Positions 42,280 to 51,890 are shown, numbered from the stretch's first letter. The stretch is 64,000 nucleotides of DNA from Oscillospiraceae bacterium (GCA_020024615.1 JAHHTP010000001.1:42404-106403); one strand, 5' to 3'. Notes: generated by a model not told the origin, from the letters alone. Translations and numbers: made by a program.

Positions 42280-42999
42280 CTATGAAGCCACTATGCCAGA
42301 TTGGATAAGATGATAGAATAATTTGAATAGCAGTGTTTTTTCAATGAGAGTACTATTGCAGAGTTCTGCTGAATCGGCGGTAAATCCGATGATTAACTGT
42401 GCGATAAAAGCCAGTACCATCAATATAATAATACCGATACTGAATCCGCACACAGCACCGATAACCGAATCTATGCGACCGATTAAAGATTTTTTCGCAG
42501 CATGATTTCCAAGCAGTGTAATCAGCCCCCGCAGCAAAAAGAATAGCAGCGTAATCAGCAGGATAAAGATAGCACCTTGCAGCAATGGAATTAAGACAGT
42601 TGGAATATAGTCATAAACCAAAATATTGGTGACATTTTCAATTTTATTGTCCGCCTGTTTGGTGACCAGAGAGATAAAGTCCTCGATCGTAGTATCTTGT
42701 AAAAGAGTATCTTTGCAAAACTCTGGGATTTTATTCAGTGCATTGATTACAATACTTTCCATGCGCACGCCATCGCCAACATTGGTAATATAATTTTCAA
42801 TGCGCTCCATAAAATATGGTCCTAAGAATTTCTCATATAGAAGTGGGGCGCAAATTTTAGCTGTAACCGAAGATATCACATATAATAGCAATGATCCAAT
42901 TATATTCACCAGACTACGGAAAAATCCTTTTCGAAAGCCTGAAAATGCATAAGCAGCTAAAATAATTAAAGAAATGATATCAATGAAAATAGGTATCAA
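42280..42999 (-). CDS. CvpA family membrane protein
   Basis: A roughly 239 aa protein with four predicted membrane segments. The N-terminal FIDIISLIILAAYAFSGFRKG is the typical CvpA/colicin V production helix with its Gly-Arg-Lys pattern, followed by FFRSLVNIIGSLLLYVIS and the C-terminal LIGRIDSVIGAVCGFSIGI. Family members support colicin V export in E. coli, but their general envelope role is unresolved. No ATG start exists; a TTG at 42999 has a reasonable spacing to AGGAG, another TTG at 43008 is too close. It is the last gene of the ruvC-truA operon. Confidence 0.85.
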   Translation of the reverse strand: MIPIFIDIISLIILAAYAFSGFRKGFFRSLVNIIGSLLLYVISSVTAKICAPLLYEKFLGPYFMERIENYITNVGDGVRMESIVINALNKIPEFCKDTLLQDTTIEDFISLVTKQADNKIENVTNILVYDYIPTVLIPLLQGAIFILLITLLFFLLRGLITLLGNHAAKKSLIGRIDSVIGAVCGFSIGIIILMVLAFIAQLIIGFTADSAELCNSTLIEKTLLFKLFYHLIQSGIVAS

Positions 43000-43023
43000 A
43001 TATGTCAAGCTCCTGCCTATAAT

Positions 43024-44247
43024 TTATTTTTCAGCGTTTTTAGATTTCTGGGCAGCGTGTTCCGCACGGTCAATCGTATTGTTGTTGAATAAAAATACTG
43101 TATTATCAAATATCACCATACCGGAGTAATTTTCTTGCAGTGAAACAAATGAAATAGAGTCTTTGACAAAATTCCATCGAATTGTTTCCTGGTCTGTCAG
43201 GCAATACAGCTCGGCTCCGTGCATTTCTAAATCAATCGGTTGATCTATAATTTCTCTGGAAGCCAGACGGTCACCATCTGGATTATAGACAACCAGATTG
43301 GTGGTATTATTATAGATATTTTGCTGTGCGATTCCCAGATATTTATCATTGCCACTAATGGCATATAGATTGCTGTAATAAAAACTTGCGTTGGTTAAAA
43401 CGCCTTTGCTGTCCAAAAATTCCACACTACCGGTTGTTACTACCGCAAGTCTTCCGTTTGACATCGGGTGTAGATAAACCGGGGCAACTGAGTCCGACAG
43501 GGTGACATGGTAGATTTCTTTTTCAGAGTTAATGTCTAATGTATAAACTATTGTTTGTAAAAAACCGTTTTCGGAATTGATACAGCCGACATATAGACGC
43601 CCTGAACTGAAAGCAAGAGAAGTTACTTTGTCGCTTGCAGAATACCAGTGATAGGATATGGAACTGTTGGTATTGTAAACGGTTACCTCTGCGGCATAAC
43701 GGTCATGATAGGAAGCAATAGCACAAAGTCCGTTTTCAGAAATGGCACCAGTAATGATTTTCTTATTTGTTTCAATGGTGTACCCAGGTTGAAACGGTTG
43801 CAGATACTGAAATTGCGTACCACCTTGATCATAGACCATGACGCCAGTACGATTGCTTCGTAAAATTGGAGAAGAAAATCCTAGTATCCCTTCTTCTGCT
43901 TTATGTCCTTTTTGATCCAGAAAGACAACACCGTTTTTGGTCAGCATGGACAGATACCGATCCAAACCCGAAGCGTTGATAAAGGACTGCTCTTTTAAAG
44001 TAACAGGAAAACGGTCTTCAGCAGAAAGCTGCTTGGTATGATAGAAAAATTCCGTGAATTTTCCAGTAAAAAAGGCAGTTGCCAACACTACAATCAAAGC
44101 GATGATAATACAGCCGGTAAGAATGAGAGAAAAAATCTTGCGGATTTTCAGAAAATTACGGTATCGGTCAAGATTTTTGATCTTGGACGCTGCTTGGCTT
44201 TTTGTGCTTTTATTCTGTTTTAGTGGCTTGTGCAACCATTTCGACAT
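43024..44247 (-). CDS. DUF5711-type beta-propeller membrane protein
   Basis: A 407 aa protein with a Lys-rich cytoplasmic N-terminus, one membrane helix (about 37-62, FSLILTGCIIIALIVVL), and an extracytoplasmic domain made of repeated beta strands (GVMVYDQGGTQFQYLQPF, GLCAIASYHDRYAAEVTVY, RLYVGCINSENGFLQ, KYLGIAQQNIYNN). This resembles DUF5711/PQQ-like seven-bladed propellers of clostridia. Function unknown. The start ATG overlaps the end of truA by 38 bases, indicating translational coupling. Confidence 0.75.
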   Translation of the reverse strand: MSKWLHKPLKQNKSTKSQAASKIKNLDRYRNFLKIRKIFSLILTGCIIIALIVVLATAFFTGKFTEFFYHTKQLSAEDRFPVTLKEQSFINASGLDRYLSMLTKNGVVFLDQKGHKAEEGILGFSSPILRSNRTGVMVYDQGGTQFQYLQPFQPGYTIETNKKIITGAISENGLCAIASYHDRYAAEVTVYNTNSSISYHWYSASDKVTSLAFSSGRLYVGCINSENGFLQTIVYTLDINSEKEIYHVTLSDSVAPVYLHPMSNGRLAVVTTGSVEFLDSKGVLTNASFYYSNLYAISGNDKYLGIAQQNIYNNTTNLVVYNPDGDRLASREIIDQPIDLEMHGAELYCLTDQETIRWNFVKDSISFVSLQENYSGMVIFDNTVFLFNNNTIDRAEHAAQKSKNAEK

Positions 44248-45046
44248 GATTTTTCACCTCATTCTGCGGTCGGAATTGGATATGCGGATGGATGATGCGG
44301 TTGTAAGGTTCGCCGTAGAATATGTGGTTTAAGTACAAGCCTTCCGGTCCAGCGGTTTTTCCGGCTTTACTGCGATCCTTTGCGGCGATGATGTCCGGTA
44401 TGCTGTTTGGGGCAATGCGCCCAGCCTGAATAAACAGTAGCGTTCCGACCATAATGCGAACCATGTTATATAAAAAGCCGTTTCCACAGACCCGAAAAAT
44501 AATCATATCCCCATCGCGATGCACCGAGGCAGAATAGATGGTGCGGGTGCAGTCGGTAATATGGCTGCCCTGACTACAAAAGGACGAAAAATCATGGGTG
44601 CCGACATAGGCCTGTGCCTGTTCGTGCAGTAGATTTTCATCAATCTTCCAGCGATACAGCAATGTCATATTCTCTAAAAATGGATTCGGAACCTCAGAAT
44701 TCCAGATACGATATTCATATTCCTTAGCAACACAGTGGTATCTTGCATGAAATTCTGGGGAAACTTCGATACAGCGAAGCACTGCAATATCATTTGGCAG
44801 CACACGGTTAAGTGCTATTACCAGACGGTCGCAGGGAATGGTATTTTCGGTGTGCATATGAAAATAGTAGGAGTTAGCGTGAACCCCGGAGTCTGTCCTG
44901 GAACAGCCGGAGATGTCCTCACGCTTGTGCAGTACAGCTTCTATGGCATTTTGCATCACTTGCTGAACCGTCACAGCATTATCCTGTACCTGCCATCCAT
45001 GGTAACGCGCTCCGAAAAAGCTGATCTCGATTAAAATACTGCGCAA
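44210..45046 (-). CDS. truA: tRNA pseudouridine(38-40) synthase TruA
   Basis: TruA modifies positions 38-40 of the anticodon arm. The 278 aa protein shows SFFGARYHGWQVQDNAVTVQ, the catalytic Asp in GCSRTDSGVHA, LNRVLPNDIAV, HARYHCVAKEYEYRIW and FLYNMVRIMVGTLL. No ATG start fits; TTG at 45046 is chosen because AAGGAG lies 7 bases upstream, giving MRSILIEISFFG. An extension after the usual end reaches into the downstream gene by 38 bases. It follows ecfT, a gene order common in Firmicutes. Confidence 0.95.
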   Translation of the reverse strand: MRSILIEISFFGARYHGWQVQDNAVTVQQVMQNAIEAVLHKREDISGCSRTDSGVHANSYYFHMHTENTIPCDRLVIALNRVLPNDIAVLRCIEVSPEFHARYHCVAKEYEYRIWNSEVPNPFLENMTLLYRWKIDENLLHEQAQAYVGTHDFSSFCSQGSHITDCTRTIYSASVHRDGDMIIFRVCGNGFLYNMVRIMVGTLLFIQAGRIAPNSIPDIIAAKDRSKAGKTAGPEGLYLNHIFYGEPYNRIIHPHIQFRPQNEVKNHVEMVAQATKTE

Positions 45047-45064
45047 TTTTCTTCTCCTTATCAA

Positions 45065-45871
45065 TCAGAATGGCAAGTAGATGTTGGTTACAATAACACA
45101 GCTGATTAAAAGCAGCATGAAACCAACAGCAAACCAGTCAAGCCTGGTGATTTTTAGTTGACGCAGTTTGGTACGGTTCTCTCCGCCATTGTAGCAGCGG
45201 CATTCCATTGCGGTAGCCAGTTCTTCAGCGCGCCGGAATGCGGATACAAATAGTGGAATTAAAATTGGAATCATCGCTTTGGCACGCGCCATCAGATTTC
45301 CGCTTTCAAAATCGGCTCCGCGTGCTTTTTGTGCAGAAATGATTTTGTTTGTTTCTTCCATTAAAGTCGGAATGAAACGCAGGGCGATAGTCATCATCAT
45401 AGCAATTTCATGCGCTGGAAAATGAATGATTTTCAACGGTGACAGAAGTCGTTCAATAGCGTCAGTCAGTGCAATTGGGGTCGTGGTGAAGGTCAGCATG
45501 GAAGTGGACACGATTAGCAGTATAATACGGATTACCATGACCACAGCATTGTATAAACCTTCCCATGTTGGTTCGAAAATCCAGAGTTTGAAAATCGGTG
45601 TGCCTGCTACAAAGAACATGTTCAAAATGGCTGTAAACACAATCAGTGGCAGAATCGGTTTAACACTGCGGATGACCATTTTGGACGGGACTTTGGACAG
45701 GATAACCTCTACCAGCAGAAAAACTGCCGGAATGATGAATCCACCAATTTTATGAATGAAAAACAGAACGACAACATACGCGATGATGATTAAAATTTTA
45801 AAACGCGGGTCCATGCGGTGCAGGACTGATTTTCCTGGATAGTATTGTCCGAAGGTAATATCTGTCAGCAT
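45065..45871 (-). CDS. ecfT: Energy-coupling factor transporter transmembrane protein EcfT
   Basis: EcfT is the shared membrane scaffold of group II ECF vitamin/micronutrient importers; it couples EcfA ATPases to exchangeable S components. The 268 aa product starts MLTDITFGQYYPGKSVLHRM followed by DPRFKILIIIAYVV, has about five membrane helices, and carries the coupling-helix motif SAQKARGADFE (Ala-Arg-Gly) and RAEELATAMECRCY. It overlaps ecfA2 by 7 bases. S components are not in the window, so substrates cannot be inferred. Confidence 0.95.
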   Translation of the reverse strand: MLTDITFGQYYPGKSVLHRMDPRFKILIIIAYVVVLFFIHKIGGFIIPAVFLLVEVILSKVPSKMVIRSVKPILPLIVFTAILNMFFVAGTPIFKLWIFEPTWEGLYNAVVMVIRIILLIVSTSMLTFTTTPIALTDAIERLLSPLKIIHFPAHEIAMMMTIALRFIPTLMEETNKIISAQKARGADFESGNLMARAKAMIPILIPLFVSAFRRAEELATAMECRCYNGGENRTKLRQLKITRLDWFAVGFMLLLISCVIVTNIYLPF

Positions 45872-46743
45872 GATGCACCCTCCTTGATCTGTTTTCCAAA
45901 CTGAGATAACAGCACTTCTTTTGCACGCTCTGGTGTGTAAACATCGGCTGGAATCTGCGGATATTTTTCATGCAGTGCCTTGAATACCTTTGCAACCTGA
46001 GGAACGCTTAGTCCAAGCTTTTCAATTTCTTCCGATTTGGCAAATACCTGATCAACACTGCCATAGTCATAAACAGAAGACTGGTTCATAACCAACACAG
46101 AATTTGCATATTTAGCAGTGTCTTCCATACTGTGGGAAACCAGAAGTATGGTGCTGCCGCTTTGTTGATGGTACGATTTAATCATATTTAACACCATGTC
46201 GCGACCCTTCGGGTCAAGACCTGCGGTCGGTTCATCAAGAATCAAAACCTTCGGCTGCATTGCAATAACACCTGCGATTGCGACACGGCGTTTCTGTCCA
46301 CCAGAAAGTTCAAACGGGCTTTTTTCCAGAAGCTGTTCGGATAATCCAACGGCATCGGCAGCTGCTAATACACGGTTGTTGATTTCGCTTTCGGCTAACC
46401 CCATATTTTTTGGACCGAATGCAATATCCTTAAAACAGGTTTCCTCAAACAGCTGATATTCTGGATACTGGAATACCAGTCCGACCTCAAATCTTGTTTG
46501 GCGAAGCGTCTGTTTGCTTTCCCAAATGTCTTTGCCGCAGACATAGATTTTGCCAGAGGTTGGTTTGAGCAGGCCATTAAAATGCTGAATCAGGGTGGAT
46601 TTTCCCGAACCGGTATGCCCGATGACCGCGACAAAATCGCCTTGTTCAATCTCTAAATTGATGTCATGAATGGCAGCCTTTGCATCAGGTGTGCCTTCAT
46701 TGTATAGGTGGGTAAGATTTTCAGTTTTTATAATACTTGCCAT
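45865..46743 (-). CDS. ecfA2: Energy-coupling factor transporter ATP-binding protein EcfA2
   Basis: ABC ATPase of 292 aa: Walker A GHTGSGKST, Q-loop VGLVFQYPEYQLFEET, signature LSGGQKRRVAIAG, Walker B VLILDEPTAGLDP, switch His in LLVSHSMED. It forms a heterodimer with EcfA1 and powers EcfT. Start MASIIKTENLTHLYNEGTPD with an AAAGGGT-type site. It follows ecfA1 at a 16-base distance and overlaps ecfT, so the three subunits are made together. Confidence 0.95.
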   Translation of the reverse strand: MASIIKTENLTHLYNEGTPDAKAAIHDINLEIEQGDFVAVIGHTGSGKSTLIQHFNGLLKPTSGKIYVCGKDIWESKQTLRQTRFEVGLVFQYPEYQLFEETCFKDIAFGPKNMGLAESEINNRVLAAADAVGLSEQLLEKSPFELSGGQKRRVAIAGVIAMQPKVLILDEPTAGLDPKGRDMVLNMIKSYHQQSGSTILLVSHSMEDTAKYANSVLVMNQSSVYDYGSVDQVFAKSEEIEKLGLSVPQVAKVFKALHEKYPQIPADVYTPERAKEVLLSQFGKQIKEGASC

Positions 46744-46759
46744 GTTTTACCCTTTCTGA

Positions 46760-47629
46760 TTATTTGCTGTTTTGCAGCAGAGAATCGATGGCTGTGAAGA
46801 ACTCTTCCGGTGTCAGGATATCTTCGGCCAGCGTAACGCCAGCCTGAACCAGCGTATGTGCTACATCGGTAACCTGCGGCACATCCAGCCCAATTTCTTT
46901 GAGCCTGTCCACCTGTGCAAATACCTCTTTCGGTGTGCCGTCCATAAGAATTTTTCCGTGATCTACAACGACAACACGATCTGCCTGCACTGCTTCATCC
47001 ATATAATGGGTGATTAAGGCAACCGTGGTGTTCTGCTCTTTGTTCATTCGTTTGATGGTCTGCATAACTTCACGGCGGCCTTTCGGGTCGAGCATGGCGG
47101 TCGGTTCATCAAGTACAATACATTTCGGATTCATTGCCAGAATGCCAGCAATGGCGATACGCTGTTTCTGTCCGCCGGACAGCTGATGCGGTGCGCGATC
47201 TTTGTATTCCAGCATCCCGACATCAGATAACACCTTGTCCACCCGCTCTCGCATGGTTTCTGGGGGAACACCCAGATTTTCCATCGCAAATGCAACATCT
47301 TCTTCGACAATAGTTGCTACAATTTGGTTGTCCGGGTTTTGGAATACCATACCAACACGCTGTCGGATGTCAAATAACCTGTCCGCATCACTGGTGTCAA
47401 TTCCATCGACGGTAACACTACCAGAATCTGGGGTTAGAATGGCATTGAAGTGTTTGGCAAGCGTGGATTTCCCGGAACCATTGTGTCCGAGGATTGCTAC
47501 AAAAGAGCCTTCTTCAATCTCCAGTGTAATATCATTTAAAATTAGCTTTTTCTGAAATGTCTGTTCGTTGTCATAAGCAAAGATGACATGATTGGTGTCA
47601 ATCAGTGCCTTTTCTGCCTGTTTTGTCAT
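46760..47629 (-). CDS. ecfA1: Energy-coupling factor transporter ATP-binding protein EcfA1
   Basis: ABC ATPase of 289 aa: Walker A GHNGSGKST, Q-loop VGMVFQNPDNQIVATIVEED, signature LSGGQKQRIAIAG, Walker B CIVLDEPTAMLDP, and switch His in ALITHYMDEAV. The VFQNPDNQ motif and order before EcfA2 identify it as EcfA1. The ATG at 47629 (MTKQAEKALIDTN) follows GGAAGGAG at the right spacing; the open frame upstream is not used. It sits after the methyltransferase gene in the ruv operon. Confidence 0.95.
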   Translation of the reverse strand: MTKQAEKALIDTNHVIFAYDNEQTFQKKLILNDITLEIEEGSFVAILGHNGSGKSTLAKHFNAILTPDSGSVTVDGIDTSDADRLFDIRQRVGMVFQNPDNQIVATIVEEDVAFAMENLGVPPETMRERVDKVLSDVGMLEYKDRAPHQLSGGQKQRIAIAGILAMNPKCIVLDEPTAMLDPKGRREVMQTIKRMNKEQNTTVALITHYMDEAVQADRVVVVDHGKILMDGTPKEVFAQVDRLKEIGLDVPQVTDVAHTLVQAGVTLAEDILTPEEFFTAIDSLLQNSK

Positions 47630-47651
47630 GAAAAGCTCCTTCCTGCAAGAA

Positions 47652-48518
47652 TTACTCGCCACGGAAAATGGCGGTTGAACCGCACGGCAGAACCTGATTT
47701 CCATTTTCTACCGGTAAGCCGATTTCATCTGCGGTGACGATGCCTTTGTGGTCTTTTGCAACGGTGACACCAAGCAGGTATGCCATGACGGACGGGGAAA
47801 GTCCTGTGGTATAGGAGTTTAATAAGAACAGCAACGGCTGGTCGGATAAAACCCGCGTGCAGAGGGATACCAAGTGATAGATATGCTCTTCCAGCTGCCA
47901 AACTTCACCATTCGGGCCGCGTCCATAGGATGGCGGATCCATGACAATAATGTCATAACGATTGCCGCGACGGATTTCACGCTGTACAAATTTTTCACAG
48001 TCGTCCACAATCCAGCGAACCGGTTTGTCGGTCAGACCGGATAATGCAGCGTTTTCTTTTGCCCATGCGACCATGCCTTTAGAAGCATCTACATGGCATA
48101 CCTGCGCACCTGCTGCTGCCATAGCCAGTGTTGCGCCGCCAGTATATGCAAACAGGTTAAGGGCTTTGATTGGGCGGCCTGCATTTCGAATGGCATCCTG
48201 CAATAAATCCCAGTTAACTGCCTGTTCTGGGAATAAGCCAGTATGTTTGAAGCCAGTCGGACTAATCTTAAAGGTCAATTCTTTATATTTTATCTGCCAG
48301 AAGTCCGGCAGTTTTTTGAAATACTCCCATCTGCCGCCGCCTTTATTGGAACGCAGATAATGTGCATCTGCTTTTTTCCATGCTGGAAGGGTACGGTCGG
48401 TTTGCCAGATAATCTGTGGGTCTGGGCGAACCAGACTGAATTTGCCCCATCGCTCTAATTTTTCACCGTTGCTGGTGTCAATAATCTGATAATCTTTCCA
48501 TTGATCTGCTGTGCGCAC
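47652..48518 (-). CDS. Class I SAM-dependent methyltransferase (RlmI/RsmC-like)
   Basis: A 288 aa protein related to rRNA large-subunit methyltransferases. The SAM-binding GLFAYTGG-like motif (NLFAYTGGATLAMAAAGAQV), acidic motif VCHVDASKGMV and catalytic DPPSYGRGPNGE are visible, the last being the N6/C5 base methyltransferase signature. The N-terminal region (RPDPQIIWQTDRTLPAW) precedes it, and there is no PUA domain, which RlmI has. The GTG start follows AGAGGAAAT. Likely an RNA methyltransferase, target unknown; operon position beside ruvB gives no more. Confidence 0.85.
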   Translation of the reverse strand: MRTADQWKDYQIIDTSNGEKLERWGKFSLVRPDPQIIWQTDRTLPAWKKADAHYLRSNKGGGRWEYFKKLPDFWQIKYKELTFKISPTGFKHTGLFPEQAVNWDLLQDAIRNAGRPIKALNLFAYTGGATLAMAAAGAQVCHVDASKGMVAWAKENAALSGLTDKPVRWIVDDCEKFVQREIRRGNRYDIIVMDPPSYGRGPNGEVWQLEEHIYHLVSLCTRVLSDQPLLFLLNSYTTGLSPSVMAYLLGVTVAKDHKGIVTADEIGLPVENGNQVLPCGSTAIFRGE

Positions 48519-48538
48519 AAATGATTTCCTCTTTTCTA

Positions 48539-49582
48539 TTAGAATAACTGTTGTCCCTCAAAAGGGATCCCTAAATGTTTATATGCAAGCGGCGTGACAC
48601 ATCTGCCACGCGGTGTTCGGGTTAAAAATCCAAGCTGCATTAGATACGGTTCATACACATCTTCCAAAGTAACCGCTTCTTCGCCAAGATATGCGGCAAG
48701 CGATTCCAGCCCAACAGGACCGCCTCCATAGTTATGGATGATGCAGTTTAACATTCTGCGGTCGATGTTGTCCAGTCCCAGCTCGTCGATTTCCAGTCGA
48801 TCGAGTGCGGTGGACACGATTTCCTTTGTCATGCGTCCGTCACCAATGACCTGTGCAAAGTCACGCACACGCTTTAATAATCGGTTGGCAATACGCGGCG
48901 TGCCTCTGGAACGCTTGGCAAGTTCCAATGCGCCTTCTGGTTCGCAGGCAATCTCTAAAATGGAAGCACTTCTGGTGATAATTTGTGAAAGCTGTTCTGG
49001 AGAATAAAGTTCCAGTCGCAACAGAACGCCGAAGCGATCACGCAGCGGTGCAGAAAGCTGTCCAGCACGAGTGGTGGCACCGATTAAGGTAAAATGCTGT
49101 AAATCCAGTCGAATGCTTCGCGCCGCCGGACCTTTTCCGATCATGATATCCAGTGCAAAGTCCTCCATTGCAGGATAAAGTACTTCCTCAACCGACCGAT
49201 TCAACCGGTGAATCTCATCAATAAACAAAACATCGCCTGCGTTTAAGTTGGTCAGCAGTGCTGCTAAGTCGCCTGGTTTTTCGATTGCCGGGCCACTGGT
49301 TATTTTGATATTAGCATTCATCTCATTTGCGATAATGCCGGACAGGGTGGTTTTACCCAGTCCCGGTGGGCCATATAACAAAACATGGTCGAGTGCTTCA
49401 CTGCGCTGTTTCGCGGCGCGAATATAGATGGAAAGGTTTTCTTTTGCTTTGTCCTGTCCAATGTATTCGGTCAGCATCTTCGGACGCAGCGAAACTTCGA
49501 TATCCGCATCGCTTTCGGTATATTCTGGTGCGGTTATCCGGTTTTCAAAATCAAATTCAAATTCGCTTTCGTTTTGAATCAA
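48539..49582 (-). CDS. ruvB: Holliday junction branch migration helicase RuvB
   Basis: RuvB is the hexameric AAA+ motor that, with RuvA, drives branch migration. The product has SLRPKMLTEYIGQDKAKENL, Walker A GPPGLGKT, Walker B FIDEIHRLNRSVEEVLYPAME, sensor 1 IGATTRAG, and the C-terminal winged helix ending LGFLTRTPRGRC. The most plausible start is TTG at 49582, since GAAAGGATG is a ribosome binding site that would overlap a start at 49603. Length about 347 aa. It is downstream of ruvA and ruvC. Confidence 0.95.
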   Translation of the reverse strand: MIQNESEFEFDFENRITAPEYTESDADIEVSLRPKMLTEYIGQDKAKENLSIYIRAAKQRSEALDHVLLYGPPGLGKTTLSGIIANEMNANIKITSGPAIEKPGDLAALLTNLNAGDVLFIDEIHRLNRSVEEVLYPAMEDFALDIMIGKGPAARSIRLDLQHFTLIGATTRAGQLSAPLRDRFGVLLRLELYSPEQLSQIITRSASILEIACEPEGALELAKRSRGTPRIANRLLKRVRDFAQVIGDGRMTKEIVSTALDRLEIDELGLDNIDRRMLNCIIHNYGGGPVGLESLAAYLGEEAVTLEDVYEPYLMQLGFLTRTPRGRCVTPLAYKHLGIPFEGQQLF

Positions 49583-49603
49583 AGAAAAGCCACATCCTTT
49601 CAA

Positions 49604-50212
49604 TTATAAGTTTGCAGCAAGCTGCCGCAGACCGATTTTGATGAGTTCTTCTACTGGTAGGGATTTGTCCGCTTTGGCAAGTGCTTTTGCTGCAATCTGC
49701 TGCGGATAGCCCAAAACCACAAGAGCACTGATTGCTTCAGAGAGATTATCCCCAGCAACTGTACGAATTTCCTGTTCTGAAATAGCGTTATCTGCCGGCT
49801 GTAATTCAGATTTGGAAATCTTATCTCGGCATTCCAACACAATTCGCTCTGCAGTTTTTTTGCCGATACCAACGCATTGGGTGAGTGTTTTGGCATCACC
49901 GGTGGCAATACAGAGTGCAACCTGACTCGGTGTCAGATCAGATAAAATCGAGATAGCAGCTTTTGGACCAACACCCGATACACCGATTAAAATGCGGAAG
50001 ATGGTGCGTTCTTCCTGTTCGGCAAATCCGAACAGTTCAATGGCATCTTCTCGAACCGCCGTATGGATATAAACAAATGCTTTTTCATTTAGTTTCGGCA
50101 ATTTGGAAAGGGTATGTAAGGAAGCACGGAAACCATATCCAACACCACCGCAGGAAATGACAGCCATATCCCGTGTAGTTTCGGTTAAGATACCGTCTAA
50201 ACTATAAATCAT
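49604..50212 (-). CDS. ruvA: Holliday junction DNA-binding protein RuvA
   Basis: RuvA (202 aa) binds four-way junctions and recruits RuvB. Domain I starts MIYSLDGILTETTRDMAVI with the beta-barrel VGYGFRASLHTLSKL; domain II has two helix-hairpin-helix units (LIGVSGVGPKAAISIL and CVGIGKKTAERIVLECRDK); a flexible linker leads to the C-terminal RuvB-binding domain (EAISALVVLGYPQQIAAKAL). AAAGGAG precedes the ATG. It is 18 bases after ruvC. Confidence 0.97.
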   Translation of the reverse strand: MIYSLDGILTETTRDMAVISCGGVGYGFRASLHTLSKLPKLNEKAFVYIHTAVREDAIELFGFAEQEERTIFRILIGVSGVGPKAAISILSDLTPSQVALCIATGDAKTLTQCVGIGKKTAERIVLECRDKISKSELQPADNAISEQEIRTVAGDNLSEAISALVVLGYPQQIAAKALAKADKSLPVEELIKIGLRQLAANL

Positions 50213-50230
50213 GGTATTCTCCTTTTGAAA

Positions 50231-50728
50231 TTATCGTTTTGGCATAAAGCGCATCAGAGAGCCGGAAACATGGGCATGGCAGATTGCCATTGCCAGTGCA
50301 TCGGCTGTGTCATCCGGTTTGGGAACCGATTTTAAGTGCAGAATTTGGCGTGTCATTTCCTGCATTTGATGTTTGTCTGCTCCACCATAGCCGACTAAAG
50401 CCTGTTTGGCCTGCATCGGCGTATATTCATAAATGGGAATATTATGTTGCGCGGCACCAAGTAGAATCAGCCCGCGTGCCTGCGCAACATCAATCGCTGT
50501 AGTAACATTTCGGGAGAAAAATAGTTTCTCAATGGAAATGACATCTGGCTTGTAGGTTTCTAAAATCTCAGTGTAATCATCATAAATAACCTTTAGCCGT
50601 TGAGAAAAATCATCTCCGGCTTTGGTGATAATCGAGCCATAACTTAGCACAGTGAAGCGATTGCGGTTGTAGTCAAGCAGACCATAACCCACAATGGCAT
50701 AGCCCGGATCGATGCCTAAAATTTTCAT
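50231..50728 (-). CDS. ruvC: Crossover junction endodeoxyribonuclease RuvC
   Basis: RuvC resolves Holliday junctions by paired cuts. The 165 aa nuclease shows ILGIDPGYAIVGYGLLDY (first Asp), the Glu in SIEKLFFSRN, and the C-terminal DDTADALAMAICHAH acidic pair. It heads the minus-strand operon with a clear promoter. Having ruvC, ruvA and ruvB in a row is the usual arrangement. Confidence 0.97.
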   Translation of the reverse strand: MKILGIDPGYAIVGYGLLDYNRNRFTVLSYGSIITKAGDDFSQRLKVIYDDYTEILETYKPDVISIEKLFFSRNVTTAIDVAQARGLILLGAAQHNIPIYEYTPMQAKQALVGYGGADKHQMQEMTRQILHLKSVPKPDDTADALAMAICHAHVSGSLMRFMPKR

Positions 50729-50773
50729 ATTGTAATCCTTTATTTTTACCTATAAATATACTCATACATTATT

Positions 50774-50802
50774 ATTGTACCACATTTTTGAAATGCTGTC
50801 TA
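50774..50802 (-). promoter_or_regulatory. Promoter of the ruvC operon
   Basis: Minus-strand TAGACA (50797-50802), 17-base spacer, TACAAT (50774-50779), 46 bases before ruvC. The ruvC-to-cvpA genes behind it have short gaps or overlaps. Confidence 0.65.
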
Positions 50803-50843
50803 TACATAATACCTTAAATTACAAAAAAGTACAACATTGCAGG

Positions 50844-51890
50844 TTAAAAAGTCCGCTCTCTGTGTAAAAATGTAATACAGGATGCACAGAACAGTAGGGT
50901 GGTCAGCAGCAGAAGAAAGAATATAACAGGAGAAGATGTACTGCTTTGGGGCTGAATGGCTGGATTTAGTGCAATACAGGCGGAATCCGGCGGCATGATA
51001 GGCGAGAGAATGGTCAGAAGTTTGAAAATTGCGGTGTTTGCTGCCGCACACAGCAGTCGAATACCTGCAAATTTGAAATAGGATGGTTTGTTTTTTAAGA
51101 TGCCGTAAATTTGCAGATGAACGCAAAAACCACCAAAACTGCAGAAAAAGGCATATAACAGCAGGGTGGTTTGATAGTCAAATTCATGCAGCCCAGAACA
51201 TCCGCTGGCAACTTCGGTTAGCCCCCAAATAATGGAGGTAATTTTCTGTGGCAGATGTATAAGCAGAGGTGTGATAGCTCCCCGAATTCCGCATATAAAC
51301 AGAACGGTTGTGCAGATATTTGCCATGGATTTAGCAGAGTGAAACATGCTATCTGAGAAAGAACTTGGCAGGGCGGTGGAGTTTTGCAATAAAATTGGAG
51401 CATCATGTCGGCAGGAAAAGCTGTAAATGCCAAGACAAATCAGTAGAACAGTCAGCTGCGAGATGAGTAGGAACCATCCAGCTTTTGCGCCGGCGGATAG
51501 TCCATTTGCGATAAATCCCAGCAGAAATCCCGGTCCGCAGCATACCATGATGCAGGACAGTTTTTTGGCTTGTGCAGATGCAAGCAGGCTCTGGCTGTAT
51601 ACATTTTGCACGCAGGCGGCTCCGACCGGGAATCCACCGATACAGGTTAAAAAGAACATCCCCATAAATCCAGATGGAAGATGCAGCATTTTTAAAATGC
51701 GATTTTGCTTCTGAATTGGAGGCGTATACAGATTTGCCAGAGCAAGAAATAAAAATAAGGAGGGGATAAGCTGCTCTATGCAAAGATGTAGTCCAGTCTT
51801 GACGGAAAGACTGATGTTTTGAGAATAAATGCAGCCCAAGCACAACAGAACAAGAACGAAAGCCCGGCTGAATTGGATGCGGTGCGGCAT
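50844..51890 (-). CDS. YlbJ-like/nucleoside-recognition (Gate) membrane protein
   Basis: A 348 aa polytopic membrane protein. LCIEQLIPSLFLFLALANL, TCIGGFPVGAACVQNVY and MVCCGPGFLLGFIANGL are the characteristic segments of the nucleoside-recognition/Gate family that includes the sporulation membrane protein YlbJ. About eight helices are predicted. Next to yqfC-yqfD, a sporulation function is the most likely reading. The ATG lies 45 bases from the edge of the divergent region. Not essential for any assigned pathway here. Confidence 0.75.
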   Translation of the reverse strand: MPHRIQFSRAFVLVLLCLGCIYSQNISLSVKTGLHLCIEQLIPSLFLFLALANLYTPPIQKQNRILKMLHLPSGFMGMFFLTCIGGFPVGAACVQNVYSQSLLASAQAKKLSCIMVCCGPGFLLGFIANGLSAGAKAGWFLLISQLTVLLICLGIYSFSCRHDAPILLQNSTALPSSFSDSMFHSAKSMANICTTVLFICGIRGAITPLLIHLPQKITSIIWGLTEVASGCSGLHEFDYQTTLLLYAFFCSFGGFCVHLQIYGILKNKPSYFKFAGIRLLCAAANTAIFKLLTILSPIMPPDSACIALNPAIQPQSSTSSPVIFFLLLLTTLLFCASCITFLHRERTF